From Hallerella sp963652365 (GTDB taxonomy: Bacteria; Fibrobacterota; Fibrobacteria; Fibrobacterales; Fibrobacteraceae), in assembly GCA_963652365.1 (NCBI GenBank), contig CAVJTH010000003.1, forward strand, positions 62,001 through 126,000: a stretch of DNA of 64,000 nt, given 5' to 3'. The notes under the pieces are model-generated. The model was not told the DNA's origin and made no database searches. It saw only the letters and a list, made by a program, of their open reading frames with translations. Positions 1-7,262 of this stretch are shown piece by piece. The stretch's first letter is position 1. The number at the start of each line of letters is the position of its first letter. The position numbers and the translations under genes were made by a program.

Positions 1-2755
1 CAGGATTGCCTACCCGTTTTGTAGCCACTTCGGGCCTTGCCTGCGTTTTGGGATCCGTGGCAGTTCCAGAACCAGCAAGCAACGAAGCCACCGTGGAAGA
101 GGATTCGTCTCCATAAATTTGAACTACCGCATTGTTCCGCGTCTTGAGAGGAACCGCCAATGTCTTCATGCGTCCATCGTATGTATTGGCAAAGACTTCG
201 ACAGTTTCCCCCGTTCTTTTTAGCCCGACTTGCCAGCGAGCCCTGTTGTTTGACAACGTTGCAAGATGTTCCCGTCCGTTTTCGTCTTTATGCCACACGT
301 ACGTTCCATATTCAGGAGCGAAAGCTGCGACAAGAACTGGGACACCTTCATGGGAAATGCCGATTCCCTGAAAGCCAGGCGACAAATACAAGGGCTTGAG
401 ATTAAAATCGCCGGAGACGCCAAGTTCCTGAACGGAAACAGCCTTGCCCGTTCCGTTCGGCCCGACAACAGTCCCGAGACTCGCCCGCTCGGGAACTTTC
501 AAAAAGTCGCTACTGTCCATGTTGTCCGGGCATAGATAGGAGTCCAGTGCACACAAGAGATCCAGTCCCATCCTGGAAGCTCCCGGGACTCGCGCCGATT
601 GAATCGACTTGTTTAAAAAATCAATCTTGCCGTAATTCCCTTGACCGATAAATTCCCCGTGCGCTACCATGTTTACCGGCAATACGTCCGGAGTCTGTGC
701 TTTATAGATACTGTAAGTCCTCGGTCTGTGAAATTCAGGAATGTCATTCCACGAGCCAAAAGTCTGGCTTTCCACGGGAACGAGCAGGTCCGTTTTCGAA
801 AGCCATTGGTTCATCAAGGAGTTTAGGAATCCGGACAGCTCGTTGATTCCCTCGACGCCCTTTAGAGCTACGTTCTCCGAACTTTTGACATATTCGCTCA
901 ATACTTGCAAGGCATCGACGCAAAAGTTTCTTGATTCTTCGTCTCCAGTACAGAATTCCGTCGCTTTCTCCTGGATCTGGCCTAGAAAATAGGGTTTCAA
1001 TCCGCTCATGTCATACGAATACATGGGTTGCAAGACAAGTCTGTTTCCGTTGGGCAGCGTCGGATAGAAATTCAAATTCGCGATAAAGGATGAGCGCGAG
1101 CCAAGATGCTTTCCAGAAACGTGCATTTTCCAAGCCAGATCTCGAATATTTTTTAAATCGTCGATTTCAATAGTCTTATTGGCAGGTGTATCATCCATTA
1201 ATGGGACATCTTTTAACGTTTCTATTTCATAATCGCCCAAATAGTTGCCATTAATTTTCATTGAAATATCTGTATTTAAGCCTAAAATTGATCCTACCGA
1301 AGTTAAATCGAAAGCGGTAGCCCACCCACCATAAACGACAGCAAGCGCATTTTTATACCATTCTCGTTTCCAAGCCGTCTTTGCCCCTTCGCTGGCCAAA
1401 CGCCCCCAATCGACATCCACTCCCGCAGAAATCAAGGTCTTGTCGCGATTGACAACGGGTTTGTCGATTTCCTTTTCGGATTTTCCCTCGCTCCTGCGCG
1501 ATTCATAGGCGATTTCTTCGAGACGATGCTGATTTTCCAAATCTTCAAGCAGTTCCAATACGGAAGAATATTCAGGCATCTCCCGCAATGCGCTTTTTGT
1601 ATCGGCGATAGGCGTTCCTAGATGAGGTGTATTGACAGTAACCAGCTTGCGGATATGGTTCGCTGCATTCGCGGCACCGCTTGGACAGTTGGGACAGTCC
1701 GTCTGCAAACCCCTTAGCATTTCCCGAACAACCAAGCCTCCCTGGCTGTGTCCGACCACGTCCATTTTTAACGACTCGTCCGTTTGCCAAGCGCTTCCAA
1801 AGTGAAGCGTTAGCTTTTCTTGCAATTTCAAATAGAAATGATACGATATCGAATGTTGCGCATTCCCAAACTTCCATTCTGGCGAAGGCTGTTCGCCATT
1901 TTCGTTGACTGTCGCATTGAAAAAGTAGATTCCATTGGAATTGATGCCTTCTTCGGAAACATCAAGTCCCTGGTAGCGAGCCAGGATATCGGGAAGTCCA
2001 CCATTCACATAGCTCCTAACAAGTCCATCTTGAAATTCTCCGCTACTTTTGTCCTTGTTCGGAATTTCGACACCCCATGTGTTCTTGTAATCCGCGTTAA
2101 AACCTGAAACCAGAATTACGGGAACCACCAGTTTGTTTGCGCCTCCTTCATATCTAGGATAGGCGACTTCGCGACCGTTCCACGCGGCAATTAGATTTCG
2201 AATGGGGACGATATTCTTGCCGTCGGCCTTGGCACGCTTTCGGTGAGGTTCGAAGGTGTTTGTAGAATAGTCATATTTGCTGACATCCAGCGAATAGGTC
2301 TTTGTATCGACATCTTCATCGCATCCGACCTTGCAAGACCACAGCTGCACTCTCCATTTGAAAATCCCCTTGTACGTAATCTTGTTTCCGCAAGTTACGG
2401 AATAGTCCATTTCGTAGAACAGCATCCAGTGCCATCGATCAATTCCATCGTAATCCGTAACTTTCCTTAGTTTTTCCGTCAAGGATTTTACGGTAAATGT
2501 ACCGTTCTTGAAATTGTTTCCTGTCGCATCCGCGATATCGTTGCAATGCTCGTTTAGAAGGTATCCGTCGGGATCGTAATTCTCGATTAAATTCTCGGTA
2601 GCCTTTGGACCTGGAGCGCCAATGGAAGAAACGTATAGAGATTCCGGCTCGCCAGAAAAGCTCGGCAGAATTTCAGTTACAGCGGAATTCCAGCCTTTAA
2701 GCGCAAAGGCGTTTACCGCAAAGCATAGAAAGACGAGGATTGCCTTGTTGTACAT
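1..2755 (-). CDS. Secreted lipase/esterase-like alpha/beta hydrolase, C terminus beyond the window
   Basis: An uninterrupted frame runs from the ATG at 2755 off the left edge, giving 918 visible residues with no stop. Residues 1-18 (MYNKAILVFLCFAVNAFA) are a typical signal peptide, so the protein is exported. An alpha/beta hydrolase core is visible: VPVILVSGFN near residue 208 resembles the first strand and oxyanion region, VVGHSQGGL carries the nucleophile Ser337, and KLVTVNTPHLGTPIAD follows about 30 residues later, as in PGAP1/lipase-like enzymes. Roughly 500 residues after the hydrolase core are not recognised. The catalytic Asp and His cannot be assigned by eye. Codon use is less GC-rich than in the core genes downstream. 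It is transcribed in the same direction as the lipoprotein gene at 2890-3693 and shares a similar upstream region with it. The substrate is unknown: lipid, acetylated polysaccharide or protein anchor are all possible. Confidence 0.8.
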   Translation of the reverse strand, partial: MYNKAILVFLCFAVNAFALKGWNSAVTEILPSFSGEPESLYVSSIGAPGPKATENLIENYDPDGYLLNEHCNDIADATGNNFKNGTFTVKSLTEKLRKVTDYDGIDRWHWMLFYEMDYSVTCGNKITYKGIFKWRVQLWSCKVGCDEDVDTKTYSLDVSKYDYSTNTFEPHRKRAKADGKNIVPIRNLIAAWNGREVAYPRYEGGANKLVVPVILVSGFNADYKNTWGVEIPNKDKSSGEFQDGLVRSYVNGGLPDILARYQGLDVSEEGINSNGIYFFNATVNENGEQPSPEWKFGNAQHSISYHFYLKLQEKLTLHFGSAWQTDESLKMDVVGHSQGGLVVREMLRGLQTDCPNCPSGAANAANHIRKLVTVNTPHLGTPIADTKSALREMPEYSSVLELLEDLENQHRLEEIAYESRRSEGKSEKEIDKPVVNRDKTLISAGVDVDWGRLASEGAKTAWKREWYKNALAVVYGGWATAFDLTSVGSILGLNTDISMKINGNYLGDYEIETLKDVPLMDDTPANKTIEIDDLKNIRDLAWKMHVSGKHLGSRSSFIANLNFYPTLPNGNRLVLQPMYSYDMSGLKPYFLGQIQEKATEFCTGDEESRNFCVDALQVLSEYVKSSENVALKGVEGINELSGFLNSLMNQWLSKTDLLVPVESQTFGSWNDIPEFHRPRTYSIYKAQTPDVLPVNMVAHGEFIGQGNYGKIDFLNKSIQSARVPGASRMGLDLLCALDSYLCPDNMDSSDFLKVPERASLGTVVGPNGTGKAVSVQELGVSGDFNLKPLYLSPGFQGIGISHEGVPVLVAAFAPEYGTYVWHKDENGREHLATLSNNRARWQVGLKRTGETVEVFANTYDGRMKTLAVPLKTRNNAVVQIYGDESSSTVASLLAGSGTATDPKTQARPEVATKRVGNP

Positions 2756-2836
2756 AGTTCCATTCCCAAAAGTTTTAAAAAAATAAACTATAAAGCCCCA
2801 TTTCGTTATTTTTTTCACGTAAAAAAGCTTTTGCAG
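2756..2836 (-). promoter_or_regulatory. Upstream region of the lipase gene, similar to the one at 3695-3779
   Basis: This AT-rich stretch before the lipase ATG contains, in transcription direction, AAAAGCTTTTTTACG, then AACGAAATG, then TTTATTTTTTTAAAA and CTTTTGGGAATGG. The same blocks occur in the same order before the lipoprotein gene. That degree of conservation in non-coding DNA suggests a duplicated promoter or control region. GGGAATGG probably includes the ribosome binding site. Confidence 0.5.
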
Positions 2837-2871
2837 AAAAAAAAAATCTGCGTCGCCATTGCGTTAGGCGA
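2837..2871 (-). terminator. Possible terminator of the lipoprotein gene
   Basis: On the minus strand a short stem (TCGCC, 9-nt loop, GGCGA at 2853-2871) is followed after six bases by a run of ten T (2837-2846). The stem is weak, so this is tentative. Confidence 0.4.
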
Positions 2872-2889
2872 AGTATTTTTCCAGTCACA

Positions 2890-3693
2890 TCAATAGAGCA
2901 AGACGCCGCCCATGCGGAACTTCCACCAGCCGTCATTCTCCAGCAGTTTTCCCGGGCTGTATTCCGCGTAAAATCCCAGGGGATTCTTCATCTTGACAAA
3001 GGCGTTCACGCCAAGCGTCATCACGTTGGCGCGTTTCGCGTAGGCCGGCAAGTTTTCCTTGCCATGGTCTTCACCCATTATGTCAATGTTTGGAAAATCA
3101 TAATTTCCGACAGTTGAACCCGCACTGTTCAGGGCAATCCGTTCGTAATTCGCGTAGGCGCCAACCGCCAGATTTTTTCCGACATCGAGCATGGCGCCGC
3201 CACCAAGGTTGTAGAGAATGAACCCGTCGAAGCGCCCAAAGGAATCGTCGGAGTTTGGTTCGGAATCATCCTGTAAGTTTGGGTAGAATCCGCCGACAAG
3301 GGAAACGCCGGTCCCGAAATAGAAAGCCCCAATCCACTGGACCATGCTCGGGCGAATGCCGATGTCTAGCGGGATGGTGAGCGGAACGGAAAGGAACATA
3401 CCGCCATTTTGACCGAACAAGGAATAGTTGAAAGACAGCAGACTTGCTCTTAAACTCAGAGCGCCGCCGGAAATTTCAGTGTCACAATGTGAAGACGAAA
3501 TAAATCTGTCCTCGCCTGCGGCAACAAGGGTCTGCCCAGCTTCGACAAACCGGAATTTCCTTTCCTCTGTCGAATACCTTGTCGCGGCTGCCTCGCCGAG
3601 CAGATTCCCCGAAGTGGAAACGGCGCAGCCGGAAAAAACGCTGGCAACGATACACCAAAAGAGCAATCGAAATCTAGTCCCGCACGTTTGCAT
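2890..3693 (-). CDS. Lipoprotein with predicted outer-membrane beta-rich fold
   Basis: The 267-residue product starts with a lipoprotein signal: a basic start, a hydrophobic segment and the lipobox FSGC near residue 23, so it should be lipidated after export. The rest alternates polar and hydrophobic residues with many Gly and aromatic residues (for example GAFYFGTGVSLVGGFYP and FILYNLGGGAMLDVGKN), and ends in a Tyr, as outer-membrane beta-barrel proteins often do. No catalytic motif is visible. The start at 3693 is preceded by GGGAAAGGTGGAAT, which contains a good ribosome binding site. It lies upstream of, and in the same direction as, the lipase gene, and the two share a similar upstream region, so co-regulation is likely. 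The specific function is not recognised. Confidence 0.75.
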   Translation of the reverse strand: MQTCGTRFRLLFWCIVASVFSGCAVSTSGNLLGEAAATRYSTEERKFRFVEAGQTLVAAGEDRFISSSHCDTEISGGALSLRASLLSFNYSLFGQNGGMFLSVPLTIPLDIGIRPSMVQWIGAFYFGTGVSLVGGFYPNLQDDSEPNSDDSFGRFDGFILYNLGGGAMLDVGKNLAVGAYANYERIALNSAGSTVGNYDFPNIDIMGEDHGKENLPAYAKRANVMTLGVNAFVKMKNPLGFYAEYSPGKLLENDGWWKFRMGGVLLY

Positions 3694-3694
3694 A

Positions 3695-3779
3695 TTCCAC
3701 CTTTCCCAAAAATTTTAAAAAAAATAAATCGCAAACTGTCATTTCGTTGTTTTTTATAAGTAAAAAAGTTTTTACCGGA
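3695..3779 (-). promoter_or_regulatory. Upstream region of the lipoprotein gene, near-copy of 2756-2836
   Basis: Read on the minus strand this contains AAAAACTTTTTTAC, AACGAAATG, TTTATTTTTTTTAAAA and TTTTTGGGAAAGG, matching the order and spacing of the blocks before the lipase gene. The downstream coding sequences are unrelated, so the similarity is confined to the control region. Confidence 0.5.
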
Positions 3780-3895
3780 AGTTCCTGACGTCACCCCGTT
3801 CCGCAAAAACCCACTGTCTTTTCACCGTTCGTCACAAGGAACATGCGAACCGCTACAACCCAAGAACCAATGAGGAATAACGAGGAGTTCAACGA

Positions 3896-4518
3896 ATGAA
3901 AAGGATTCTTACCTTGCTATTCCTTTCGACAGGCGCTACCGCAAGCGATACGACGATGATGGGACCGGATGGTGATAGGCTGGATAAAAACCCCGACAGG
4001 ATTATTTATTGACTATGAGATTATTATCCCACCACCTGTGACGAGGAGATATCCCGCCAGGACTTTCGTTCAAGGCGCAAGTCCGGGACTCCGTGCTGTA
4101 TCTCGTGGAAGCAAGAATCTGTTTTGAAAAAGACGAGTCTCATAAACTCACGAAAAGGACGGAATCGGAAAAAATTCCCCTTCGCATCATCTTTCCCGAA
4201 GCGACGGCCGACACCATACAGGCAACTTTTATGAGCCTAGCTATTCTTTTGCTTCCGGACAGCACTCATCCCGAGGGAGCAATCCTTGTCAAAAAAGGGA
4301 AGATGATTCGGTCATGGCTTTGGGCGGATTCCGCATCTGCCGCACAAAATTTTGACGCTGAAGAGTTTTATCATTTTAATCGTTACGAAGCGGATTCTTT
4401 CGATTCAATCGAGACTGACTCTCGAAACCCGAAGTTCACCGAGCTGATGAACCGGCTGCGCCCCTATTACGGCGAAAAGCTCTGGGACATCGCGCAAGAA
4501 ATGCTGGGCAACCGCTAG
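3896..4518 (+). pseudogene. Broken copy of the small secreted-protein gene at 5697-6398
   Basis: The ATG at 3896 follows a GAGGAG ribosome binding site and encodes a signal peptide (MKRILTLLFLSTGATAS) like that of the intact gene, but the frame stops at 4012. The C-terminal part resumes in another frame from about 4060 and is identical to the intact gene to within one base of its stop. Compared with 5697-6398, most of the middle N-terminal region is missing: ACCTGT-AC-GA-GA near 4034 matches the intact gene at about 5836, and the match then jumps to the segment at 5931. It is therefore deleted and frameshifted. A shorter product could start at the ATG at 4093 (141 residues), but no ribosome binding site supports it. 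The divergent first 30 codons beside a perfectly identical 3' part suggest recent recombination or gene conversion of the 3' part. Confidence 0.8.
4060..4517 (+). repeat. 458-bp direct repeat, copy 1
   Basis: Every base from 4060 to 4517 matches 5940-6397 (offset 1880) by line-by-line comparison. Similarity falls off at once on the 3' side and within about ten bases on the 5' side. Confidence 0.95.
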
Positions 4519-4567
4519 AACACACTTGCCTCGCTAAGACACAGGCGTTTTTCCCGGAAGTTTTTAA

Positions 4568-4584
4568 TTATATTGCCAATATAA
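4568..4584. promoter_or_regulatory. 17-bp perfect palindrome at the promoter of the metallopeptidase gene
   Basis: TTATATTGCCAATATAA is symmetric around 4576 and lies directly before the AAAGGAGG ribosome binding site of the metallopeptidase gene. Its left half contains TATATTG, the box seen near many starts in this window. It could be an operator that overlaps the promoter, or a promoter element readable in both directions. Confidence 0.5.
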
Positions 4585-4596
4585 AAGGAGGAATTT

Positions 4597-5700
4597 ATGC
4601 CGGAATATTGGGAGAAGCCGCTGTTCGACGAAACACGGGAAAGGATCGATTCGGGTTCCGCGGACTTTCTCACGGCAGACGAGCTGAGGTTCATCGGCAG
4701 GCGGTCCGACGAAATGTTCATCGACTTCACGAGGGGCGTCCCGGGGCTCGACATGGAAGCCGCGGGCACGCTTGCGGATTTCGCCAGGCGTTACGGAACG
4801 GGAGACGTCCCGAAGACGCGAGAGGATATCGAAGAATTCCGCGGTGCGCTGGACAGAATCGGCGGCTCCCCCGGGCTCTCGGGCGAATACCGGCAACATG
4901 TCCGGAACCTCTCGGAGCGCCTGCTGAATTACGCAAAGACTTTTGACGAAAGCCCATTCGACTTGCAGCCCAGTCGCCTGAACGCGCCGATTATCGACAG
5001 GTCCGGCGTCTTCGGGAAACGGGAACCCGACCCAATCGAAGAGAGCATCCGCAAGTCCGCCTTCGAGAACTTCACCCGCCCAGACATCGACAGTCTAATC
5101 GGAAACGTCCGGGAAGAGGCGAAGACACGGCCTTTTGCGGCAAACGCTCCCGAAGAAACGAAGCAGGCGATCCTCGACGACCTTATCGCGACTTTCGATG
5201 CAAGCGGACTGGACTCGTCCTGGCTGCGGGAACTCAAAGGTGCGAACTTCCTCGTCAATTTTCATTGCCTCAACGATGAAAAAAGCAACGTCGGCGGAAA
5301 AACATTCCAGCAAGACGGCGGTTTCGTCGTCTCGATGAACGCGGAAAAATATCCCGGCTACTCGGACGCAATGAAGGTCCGCCTGCTCCACGAGCTGCGG
5401 CACGTCTGGCAGCACCTGCAGGAAACGTGGAAGCCCAAGTTCGGGGACGGCGCAAGCACAAAGACCGACATGGACGTGGAAATCGACGCGCACGAAATGC
5501 AGTTCGCCCTCGAGCGCATTCTGGGGATGGAAGCGGGAGAAACGCGGAAAATTTTTGAAGCTTACAACCAACATTCAAGCGCCTCGTTAGCCCACAAGAA
5601 TTATCGAAAAGGTTTTTTCCTATTTAAGAAAGGATATGAAGAAAAAGGAACTTTCAGACTAAAGACGGAAAAAGAATATGACGAGGAATATTTGGAATGA
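4597..5700 (+). CDS. Putative zinc metallopeptidase, toxin-like cassette member
   Basis: The 367-residue product has a zincin signature HELRH (His265, Glu266, His269) inside RLLHELRHVWQHLQ, followed after about 25 residues by DVEIDAHE, whose acidic residues (Glu295, Asp297 or Glu300) could supply the third zinc ligand. No signal peptide or membrane segment is visible, and the N-terminal 230 residues are charged, helical-looking and not recognised. The start has an excellent ribosome binding site (AAAGGAGGAATTT). The stop overlaps the next gene's start by four bases (ATGA), so the two are co-translated. The last 50 codons (from about 5555) are clearly more AT- and Lys-rich than the rest, as if a different tail had been joined on. 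The peptidase assignment rests on the motif only. A toxin role is inference from the flanking duplicated partner genes. Confidence 0.65.
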   Translation: MPEYWEKPLFDETRERIDSGSADFLTADELRFIGRRSDEMFIDFTRGVPGLDMEAAGTLADFARRYGTGDVPKTREDIEEFRGALDRIGGSPGLSGEYRQHVRNLSERLLNYAKTFDESPFDLQPSRLNAPIIDRSGVFGKREPDPIEESIRKSAFENFTRPDIDSLIGNVREEAKTRPFAANAPEETKQAILDDLIATFDASGLDSSWLRELKGANFLVNFHCLNDEKSNVGGKTFQQDGGFVVSMNAEKYPGYSDAMKVRLLHELRHVWQHLQETWKPKFGDGASTKTDMDVEIDAHEMQFALERILGMEAGETRKIFEAYNQHSSASLAHKNYRKGFFLFKKGYEEKGTFRLKTEKEYDEEYLE

Positions 5701-6398
5701 AAAAAAATCTTGCTTTGCTATTTTTGACAACAAGTATTGTCGCGATAGAATCTCCAAGCGACACCACCAGCGGAGCAGCTGTGGTAGATTGGATTAACTC
5801 TGCCGCATTGGTAGAACATGTCGAATTTCCCTATACCTGTAACGATGAAATCGAGATAGGCGGAATTCCATACATTACCGAATATGCAAATTACCTGTAT
5901 CTACCCTATCTCACAAAGGAATTCGGGCATAACCCGCCCGGACTTTCGTTCAAGGCGCAAGTCCGGGACTCCGTGCTGTATCTCGTGGAAGCAAGAATCT
6001 GTTTTGAAAAAGACGAGTCTCATAAACTCACGAAAAGGACGGAATCGGAAAAAATTCCCCTTCGCATCATCTTTCCCGAAGCGACGGCCGACACCATACA
6101 GGCAACTTTTATGAGCCTAGCTATTCTTTTGCTTCCGGACAGCACTCATCCCGAGGGAGCAATCCTTGTCAAAAAAGGGAAGATGATTCGGTCATGGCTT
6201 TGGGCGGATTCCGCATCTGCCGCACAAAATTTTGACGCTGAAGAGTTTTATCATTTTAATCGTTACGAAGCGGATTCTTTCGATTCAATCGAGACTGACT
6301 CTCGAAACCCGAAGTTCACCGAGCTGATGAACCGGCTGCGCCCCTATTACGGCGAAAAGCTCTGGGACATCGCGCAAGAAATGCTGGGCAACCGCTAA
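5697..6398 (+). CDS. Small secreted protein, partner (possible immunity protein) of the metallopeptidase
   Basis: The 233-residue product begins with a signal peptide (MKKNLALLFLTTSIVAIES), pointing to a periplasmic or surface location. The mature part is acidic and has no motif I recognise; AYQ-type enzymatic signatures and transmembrane segments are absent. It overlaps the metallopeptidase stop by four bases, so its translation is coupled. A degenerate copy lies immediately upstream of the metallopeptidase, and the C-terminal 152 codons of both copies are identical. A co-translated small partner that is duplicated beside a hydrolase is the arrangement seen for immunity proteins of polymorphic toxins, but an inhibitor, substrate or chaperone would fit as well. 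It converges on rnhB with only ten bases between the stops. Confidence 0.7.
   Translation: MKKNLALLFLTTSIVAIESPSDTTSGAAVVDWINSAALVEHVEFPYTCNDEIEIGGIPYITEYANYLYLPYLTKEFGHNPPGLSFKAQVRDSVLYLVEARICFEKDESHKLTKRTESEKIPLRIIFPEATADTIQATFMSLAILLLPDSTHPEGAILVKKGKMIRSWLWADSASAAQNFDAEEFYHFNRYEADSFDSIETDSRNPKFTELMNRLRPYYGEKLWDIAQEMLGNR
5940..6397 (+). repeat. 458-bp direct repeat, copy 2
   Basis: This segment is identical to 4060-4517. It forms the 3' two thirds of the intact secreted-protein gene. Confidence 0.95.
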
Positions 6399-6408
6399 AA
6401 ATTCCCCC

Positions 6409-7131
6409 CTACAGCTCCATCTCCACCTGAAGGCTTTTCGGATGAAAACTCCTCCGATGTTCCGGCGTCATGCCGTGCAAGCGGATTCCGTCTAGATGCG
6501 CCTTCGTGCCGTAGCCCGCGTTCCTTTCGAATCCATAACCCGGATATCTTACGGCGAGACCATCCATGTAGCGGTCCCTGAAAACCTTCGCGAGAATCGA
6601 CGCCGCGGAAACGCTAGCGACCCGCCCGTCGCCCTGGACGATCGCGATCTGGCACTCTTCCGGGACACCGCGGATTTTCAGGTTCCCATCGACAGCGAGC
6701 AGAAACTTCGCCCCCGCGGGAAACGCACCTTTTCGTTCAATCGGAATTTCCGGTTCGGAAACGGAAAGTCCGGGAAATCCCAAAGCCGAAAGCGCGCGCC
6801 GCATCGCGAGGAAGTCCGCATCGAGAATGTCCGCTTCATCGATTTCCCTTGCGCTCGCGCTCGCTATCGCATAGCAGAGACATTCGTCCTTGACCTTTTC
6901 GAACATCGCTTCGCGTTTTTTTCGGGAGAGCTTCTTGGAATCGTCTAGCGAAGAATCCGCCGCCGGATTTTTCAGAACAGCCGCACACGCGACAACGGGA
7001 CCCGCGAGCGGTCCGCGCCCCACCTCGTCGATGCCGACAATGCAGCAACCGGGATAGTTTGTACGCAACGCGTTTTCCCCTTCCGCGGGAGTCTGCACAT
7101 CTCGCAAGAATTCGGGCAGTTTCCATTTCAT
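6409..7131 (-). CDS. rnhB: Ribonuclease HII
   Basis: RNase HII cuts the RNA strand of RNA-DNA hybrids and starts removal of single ribonucleotides misincorporated in DNA. The 240-residue product has all four metal-binding acids in order: Asp35 and Glu36 in GIDEVGRGPLAGP, Asp148 in AVDGNLKIRG and Asp186 in KVFRDRYM. The DDSKKLS motif typical of type II enzymes is present near residue 63. The length is slightly above the usual 200-220 because of about 25 extra N-terminal residues and an insertion near residue 125. The gene stands alone, divergent from the GH116 gene. Confidence 0.95.
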   Translation of the reverse strand: MKWKLPEFLRDVQTPAEGENALRTNYPGCCIVGIDEVGRGPLAGPVVACAAVLKNPAADSSLDDSKKLSRKKREAMFEKVKDECLCYAIASASAREIDEADILDADFLAMRRALSALGFPGLSVSEPEIPIERKGAFPAGAKFLLAVDGNLKIRGVPEECQIAIVQGDGRVASVSAASILAKVFRDRYMDGLAVRYPGYGFERNAGYGTKAHLDGIRLHGMTPEHRRSFHPKSLQVEMEL

Positions 7132-7222
7132 TTCCAGCGTCCTTTCCTATGATGTCCGGCATCCAGTTTCGGCATTTCCTTTCCGCAGGGAAACCCGGTT
7201 TTCCACAGCAAAAATAACTTTC

Positions 7223-7230
7223 TAGATTTG
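7223..7230 (+). promoter_or_regulatory. Probable -10/-7 box of the GH116 gene
   Basis: TAGATTTG fits the TAnnTTTG promoter box known from Bacteroidetes and lies 32 bases before the ATG at 7263. An AGGAA ribosome binding site follows at about 7252. Confidence 0.4.
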
Positions 7231-7262
7231 ATGCGGAAAAATCTCAACCATAGGAATCCCTC

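Noticed and set aside
4093..4518. A 141-residue frame in the broken secreted-protein copy
   Set aside because: It is the identical C-terminal part of 5697-6398 without signal peptide or ribosome binding site, so it is annotated as part of a pseudogene, not as a gene.
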